Part shown: in pieces, positions 58,201 through 64,000 of the stretch | Layout of the letters: every line of letters starts with the position of its first letter | Numbering within the stretch: position 1 is the stretch's first letter | Source of the DNA: Lathyrus oleraceus | Lineage: Eukaryota; Streptophyta; Magnoliopsida; Fabales; Fabaceae | Assembly (NCBI RefSeq): GCF_024323335.1 | Contig: NC_066584.1 | Location: 422,015,319-422,079,318 of the forward strand | DNA length: 64,000 bases | Reading direction: 5' to 3' | Position numbers and translations under genes: made by a program | The notes under the pieces: model-generated | Database searches by the model: none | The model's input: the letters and a program-made list of their open reading frames with translations, nothing else | What the model was told of the DNA's origin: nothing

Positions 58201-60296
58201 GTTTCTATTTTGGGAAATTTTCTGATTTGCTTCAAATTCTTCCATGATGTTGATTCCCATGACATATGAGACCTATTAGGACATGAATAAGCTCCTTCAA
58301 ACCATTTCCATCCACCAAATCCAAAGAATCAATCACAGTTGACCAACTTTGACTTTCTAGGGTTTTGGACTTGACTGTGCACTTCTGATGAATTCCAAAC
58401 CCTAGCTCCTTGAGACCTTGACTTCAAATGGTGTCCCAAGACATATGAACTCTTGATTATTGACCATGGTGCCCAAATTCCACAAGAATGGCCACCATCC
58501 ACTGCTTTGATTTGACTGTTGACTGTCTAGGGTTTTCTGCCTGGCTGTGCATTGACTGATGACATCTGAGCCTTCAACCTTTGACTTGAACACTTCAAAA
58601 AGACCTCCAAGACATGTGAGCTTGTTGGACAAACCCTAGGACTTTGATTCCTTGAGAAACACCTTTGCTTGATTGGTGGACTGATCTCTTGATCAGTTTG
58701 ACCTAACTCTTGCTTTCTTGCTCTTGAGGCAACTGGGGAACAATGCAAAATGTATCATGATATGCTATGACCTAATATGAAATGGTATGTACAATGATAG
58801 GTGCAAATTTGAGGTGCTACAGCTGCCCCTATTCAATCAGCTGGGAACCCGAACGGGTGATAGCAGTGGCTGTCAGACTTTCAGGGTAAACAGGGATTGA
58901 ATACAAAAGAACCGTAGAAATTTGCACCGACTGGATATAAAACAAAGATAACCATGTCATTTACCGATGACAACGCATGACAGCTTCAGAACAGCAAAAC
59001 CATTTACCGATGGCTAAAGAACTGGAACCTTGATATTTACCGATATCAACTTCAGCACGTCCATTTACCGATGGCGGCTGGGGAAAACAAACTTCTGAAA
59101 AACACAACCATTTACTGATGGTTAAAACTTGATATTTACCGATATCAACTTCAGCCGGACCATTTACCGATGGCTGCTGGGAAATAATGAGAAAAACAGA
59201 ACCATTTACCGATGGTTAAAAACTTGATATTTACCGATATCAACTTCAGCAAAACCATTTACCGATAGCTGCTGGGAAGCAAATGATGTTGAAAGGAAGC
59301 GAGACCATTTACCGATGGTGGCTTCAAAGCAAACTTGATATTTACCGATATCAAGGCCATTTACCGATGGCTGCTGCAACTGGGAATTCGATATTTACCG
59401 ATATCGAAGAAAACTGGGCCATTTACCGATGGCATCTCCGCTTGGGGAGGAACAAAATCTTTATGGTGATACCAGACAAGACGTTTACCGACGACTTCTG
59501 GGGATTTTGATTTATTAACAAGAGAACAAAGAATGACCAGACATTTACCGATGACTGGGGTGAGACTCGATGTTTACCGACATCAAAAAGAATGACCAGA
59601 CATTTACCGATGACTGGGATGGGAAATTTATTGGGGGTAGGACAAACAAATACTTGCAACTGGGAACCAGATAGGACATTTACAGATGACTCTACTGGGG
59701 ATTTCTGTTGGGGATTATCAGACATTTACCGATGACTGAAAGAAAGACTCGATGTTTACCGACACCGAAACAATGGTGTTTACCGACACCAAACATGACC
59801 AGACATTTACCGATGACTGGGTGAGACTCGATGTTTACCGACACCGAAGCAATGGTGTTTACCGACATCAAAAGGAGAAGACACACGCGGGTGTTGACAT
59901 GACACTTACTGGTATCACAAAGAACAATATCTGGGATACATCAAGGCAAGACTGATCACTTGCTGGGGGTCTCACTGGGGAGAAACAAACTCCTGTCACC
60001 ATCGGGTGAGGAAATAAACCTCTGTGGGGATAATCAAATCTGAATGCTGTCGAAGCAACTGTAGCTGATTTGCTGCTGATGCTGAATAAAAATGATCCGC
60101 TTCTGCCGGGGAATACGGTCTGATGTGATTTTGAACACATGAATGCATATGTTTGAATTTTTCTATGGCGTAATGCTCCATATGGAATGGAAATGCTACG
60201 CAGTTTTTGATGATGCAATGATTACTATATGCAATGCAATATGATAAGGACTCTGCGGGGAGAGATGCACAGGACGACTGTGTTGAGGAATCTTCA
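55287..60296 (-). mobile_element. 5' LTR of Ogre C, probably lacking its outermost part
   Basis: Colinear with 39013-44022 without gaps, four substitutions noticed. It ends ...GAATCTTCA|ATGATTACTATATG. The 16-mer CAATGATTACTATATG at 60295-60310 also occurs 79 bp earlier inside this LTR (60216-60231). That looks like a repair scar and not a natural LTR end. As the 5' LTR it should drive transcription. If the outer U3 is missing, promoter strength may be altered. Confidence 0.85.
58956..59871. repeat. Array of covarying TTTACCGA hairpin modules (5' LTR of C)
   Basis: Exact counterpart of 42682-43597 at +16,274. I see no difference between the two copies in this segment. Confidence 0.9.
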
Positions 60297-60558
60297 ATGA
60301 TTACTATATGTTTGACATTCAGTCAGTAGGCCTTATGCCAGGTCTGGTTCTTCCTTGATAACCAGACTGCAAATGAATACTAAGTTCTAACAGAACTTCT
60401 GTTCCTTAGTATCTGTTGACAGGTATGAATGTCACAGCATTCAATAATCCTGTGTTAGCTAGTCCTGCAGTAACTACAATGTAGTCACATATACATGTCA
60501 TGACATCAGTCAAGACATTAGTGTTTTACCATATAATGCAGCCAATTAAACACCTACA
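60297..60558 (-). mobile_element. Maximus/SIRE-like LTR, right part (sense start)
   Basis: Continuation of 37635-39012 beyond Ogre C, ending ...AATTAAACACCTACA; in sense it starts TGTAGGTGTTTAATTGG. Has GAATGTCACAGCATTC (60427-60442) and the perfect palindrome ATGTCATGACAT (60495-60506). Confidence 0.75.
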
Positions 60559-60573
60559 AACTCCCTCTTTGGC
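60559..60573 (-). promoter_or_regulatory. Polypurine tract of the Maximus-like element
   Basis: In sense, GCCAAAGAGGGAGTT immediately precedes the LTR start TGTAGG. This fixes the element as minus-strand and the LTR as its 3' LTR. Confidence 0.8.
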
Positions 60574-63500
60574 AAATTTTTGGCTAAAACACTTTGATCC
60601 CCATAACAGAGTTCATGGCAGCGGAATACTACTAGCTAATACACTCAGAGTGGCAGCACACTCACACACATGGAAGTTAAATACAAACTTCGCATAGCAG
60701 CACACACACATGTTAGAAGTTGCACCTAAACTTCAACATCAGCTGCAGGGGGGAATCTTCAGATCTGTCATGAGAGTCTGTTGTAGAGACCCACTCTGTT
60801 TGTCAGGGGTATTGGTGGTTATTACTCCCCCTTTTTGTCAAAAATGTTGCCAAAGCCAGCAACATAGCCAGAGCACACTGACAGAGTTCCAGACTTGGTT
60901 TTACTTCACAGTTTCAACCAAGTTCACATCCACTTGATCTTGCTTCACAGCTTCGATCAAGTAATCACCCACTTTTGCTTTACAGTAGGTACAGCCATAT
61001 CAGATTCCAAGACTTTGAGTCTGACATCTTGATCCACTCCTGCATGAACACTTTCTTGAACTCCAGCAGGCACATAAGATATCTTATGTTAAGACATCTT
61101 GTGAATACTCTGTCCTTTTTGTTAACAAGGCAAACTATCAGCAGTTTAAACCACATAATCGTAGTTTAGTCAGCAGCAGGAGCAAAAACAATTACTAGTT
61201 ATGGCTACTAGTAATACACACATGCACAAGGGTACTTCTTCTCCCCCTAAATCTGTGCATTCATCAAATAACAGCTGCTGTAACTCCAGCACCTGTACCA
61301 GCCAGAATGTCCTACTGGCATATGCTTCCATATTGTCATGACATCCGGTCAGACATTCTTCTGCTCACTCAGCCTTGACACATACCAAACTTTATCCCAC
61401 TATCTAACAGGTTTCCAAACCTTGTTATCTGAGAACACATAGACCACAAGCTTGATGATTACTTGCAGTGCAAGGACAGAACTCCCCCTGTCATGAACAA
61501 CCCATTCTCCTCTTGAAGCTTGGAGATCACACATGGGCATATCCAACATCCCAAAGTTGGACCTTCACATACTTCCTGATTCAAAGAGATTCCAGACCAC
61601 TTGATGAAAGGAAAACATAAGACGCATCTTCATGTCTTCAAGAGCGCACCCTCTGTCCAACCCTCTTGGCTGAACACATCCACACTCTGTGTCAATTTCT
61701 CTTCTAACCAGAACAGAAGATCACTTCACAAGATGTTTGAACATCAGCTGAGACTTCCTTCACAGCATCACAGGGAGCACTATCTGATAGACTTCAGATA
61801 TTACTGAGTCCTCAGCTTGGGCCAGAGGAACCCAGACATACATTAGGATATATACACTCTCATCCCACTACCAGAGACAGTCTTCCATAGATAGCTCAGA
61901 ACTCCTACCACAAGCTCCAAGGGATGAATGGGAACCACCTCCTTTTGTCTTCAACTTAATACTTTTCTGCCCAAAAGTAATTTGTCTTAGACTTTCCTCA
62001 AGAATAATCAGCTGCCTTATGTTGATTATCTTGATTCTTCGAACTCACTTCTGAGATAGACCAAATGCCACTGGTTGATTACCTCCTTCATGAATTCTCA
62101 TATGACAAGGTCAAATGCTGCCTTTTGACCTTCCCAAGTTTATCAGACTTCTCCCAAAGATATTCTGACCTTTCAAGTGAGATTTGAACTTGAAGTGTCC
62201 AATCTACAACCCTGTAGATCCTTCTATCTCAAGTTGATGTGCCACTTCATCAACTAAGAATCTGATGCAGAACCGAATGTCACAACATTGTGCTTGACAT
62301 CCAGCTGTTGAATTCAGCTCCTTCTTCTGCCACTTGAAAGAACTTCCTCCCTTCACAGAACAAGAGTTCAATGTTCTCATAGACTTGATTGTGGAACCAA
62401 GTTTGAGTAAACAACCTCCATCCTGTAGATTTGCAGTTAAGTCATCCAAGCTCACACCTTGATGAATCCCTGCTTCTTTTCCAAAGACATCAGACACTCT
62501 GATGTATGAGTCTTCAGAAGGACCAGTTGGAAACTAACCCTTCAGCTCTGCCAAGGATTCCACTTCCTAAAGCAAGGCTGTTTCCATGATGTCAAGAATG
62601 CTGTCACTTGTTCTTGACTCCACAGTGTGCATTAGCCAATGCACTTCCTTACCTAGATCAGAAATAAACTGATCCAAGTAACCACCATCAAGGCTCTGAT
62701 GTCTTCTTCTTCTTGGACATGCCAAGGCTGAACATGTTTCTTGCCAGGAAACCTTTTCAGAGATCATACGCTTTTGCTGCCACCAAAGAGATAGATCATA
62801 ACTCAATGTACTATCCTTCCTGTGATTCTTCACAGGGTCTTGAAGAAGAGATGTTCCAACATCTTTAAGAACATCAGTTGTCTTGAGCTCCAAGGATAAT
62901 CAATTAAATACTTGTACTTGACACAAGTAGACATTGATCTTAAATCCTTTCCCAATTATCCTTTCAGATACTTCCACCATAAGAATACTTTGAAAATACT
63001 CTTCTAGTGTCAACATCTTCTGCTTGCAAGCACCTAGACAATTTTGAAAGTCTTCCCAGATTAAATTCACCCTTAGGAATGAGAGAGATGAATTCTTCCT
63101 TGCAAATGTGTCACACAACCACCAGAACCCATGTGACACAGGTCAACAGCCAACCAGACCCTAGGCTGACCAGACTTGAGGAGGTTAACCAAAACTCCCC
63201 CTCAACTTAACAATCATGGATACTCCACACCAATATCCATGCATTGTACACATATGTCTCAACATGACATACACTATCCCTACCAGTGGCAACTAACTCA
63301 TCCAATCAGACTCCAGCTGACCATAAGTACTAGTGAGACACACAATACCAGTCGATAGTAGTTATGCATTGCCAGGGCATACTACTTCAACCAACCTCTG
63401 AATCTTCATATTCTTACTCCTTGACAGAACTGCCACTTCTGCACGTGGTGTTTGAATAACATGATTCATGGTTCCAATCCTCGTAGATGATACAGCACTC

Positions 63501-64000
63501 AGGTTACCCCATTATTGACTGCTAACATCCAGGGGACTTGTCTTCCAACACAACATAGTACTTCAGGGAACACCTATCCAGCCCTGCTCAATCTACAGGA
63601 ATATGCCAAACATACAGTTGACCCTTCCCTTGTCAACTTAGCACACACAGATGTCTCCTCTTCCAGGTCAGGAGTAGGTTCCAAACAGAAGTATCCCTTT
63701 GTTTGATACCTAAAAACATCTGCTCTTCAACCAGTAGCTGCATACTTGTTGAACAACATGTTCTAACATCGCATAGAACATTAGTTCCACCTCCTTGGAA
63801 CAAACCTTCCTTGAAGGTCTTCAAGGTCTTCATACACCCTACTCAAGTGAGTAAAAGAATCAGTGATTAAGTGATTCTTACCATCCTGAAGTGAGAACGT
63901 CATGATGAGTGGACTTGAGGGGACTCAAGTATCTTTGACATCTTCAGTAGATTATGATGAGATCTTGAATACAGCAGCCTTACATCCACATGAGGGGAAA
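60574..64000 (-). mobile_element. Internal 3' region of the Maximus-like element, coding remnants unrecognised
   Basis: Runs off the window. No RT, integrase or gag motif is readable. The longest minus-strand frames (62204-62497, 62567-62893, 62900-63139) are 79-108 residues and match nothing I know; SIRE-type elements have a long 3' region with a variable env-like ORF here, so these may be its debris. The region repeats the AGGGGGAG purine motif in sense (60825-60839, 61241-61248, 61482-61489, 63195-63202) and ATGTCATGACAT-type palindromes (61334-61343). No host gene seen. Confidence 0.55.

Larger units (their letters stand above)
39013..60296 (-). mobile_element. Ogre C, a young near-intact Ty3/gypsy Tat-lineage retrotransposon (21.3 kb)
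   Basis: Order in sense (right to left): 5' LTR 60296-55287, primer-binding site, leader, ORF1, Gag-protease, intron-like gap, RT-RNase H-aRNH-integrase, 3' region, 3' LTR 44022-39013. All three ORFs are long and open. The LTR segments are offset by exactly 16,274 throughout, with four substitutions found by eye (39145/55419, 39785/56059, 41844/58118, 43732/60006). It split a Maximus-like LTR. The left junction is ACATG|TGTCGC. The right junction has no matching duplication and shows a 16-bp repeat scar. Base composition is richer in G+C than the older copies A, B, D and E, as expected before cytosine decay. Confidence 0.92.

Noticed and set aside
39008..60312. ACATG/ATATG as the target-site duplication of Ogre C
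   Set aside because: One of five bases differs, and the right copy lies inside the 16-bp filler repeat, so the match is probably chance.
62204..63139. Possible host gene exons near the right edge
   Set aside because: Frames are short, without recognised domains, and lie between a Maximus-like polypurine tract and further purine tracts of the same element.

Overview
The window looks like repeat DNA from a large legume genome, most probably tribe Fabeae (pea, vetch, faba bean, grass pea or lentil). I infer this from the element families and not from any host gene: very long-LTR Ogre-type Ty3/gypsy elements (Tat lineage) with an extra ORF1 upstream of gag, a primer-binding site matching the 3' end of tRNA-Arg, a dual RNase H, and a SIRE/Maximus-like Ty1/copia LTR. 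I found no host gene, rRNA, tRNA gene or CRISPR. Essentially every base can be assigned to nested or rearranged LTR retrotransposons.

Layout. 1-5303: the 5' end of Ogre A on the minus strand (ORF1 remnant, leader, primer-binding site, partial LTR). 5309-14008: LTR material of the same family on the plus strand, a near-full 7 kb LTR (B1) joined in tandem to the last 1.7 kb of another (B2). A and B1 meet head to head and form inverted arms of more than 4 kb. 14009-21979: the 3' half of a degenerate plus-strand Tat element (D): RT, both RNase H domains, integrase, then an intron-containing antisense gene, a polypurine tract and an LTR start. 21980-35261: Ogre E, minus strand and decayed, with a 3' LTR of about 7 kb, a broken pol and a gag-protease region carrying a 497 bp tandem duplication. 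35258-37634: three further minus-strand LTR fragments (F, G, H). 37635-39012 and 60297-60558: the two halves of one 1.64 kb Maximus-like LTR, split by the youngest insertion. Its internal 3' region fills 60559-64000.

39013-60296 is Ogre C, minus strand, and is the best-preserved element. It has long open frames for ORF1, Gag-protease and the RT/RNase H/integrase polyprotein, an intact primer-binding site, and two colinear 5,010 bp LTR segments that differ at only four positions that I could find, with no length change. It is therefore a very recent insertion. Its 5' LTR seems to have lost its outermost part.

Most notable signals: (1) each C LTR holds about 26 copies of a hairpin module with a constant TTTACCGA core and arms that vary but stay complementary; (2) the pre-LTR/U3 tracts of the Ogre elements contain many sense-strand copies of a tRNA-Arg 3'-end-like motif, complementary to the element's own primer-binding site; (3) the antisense gene in D has a TATA box, an ATG and at least three GT-AG introns, and resembles plant mobile domain proteins; (4) the large LTR palindrome at 1-12 kb.
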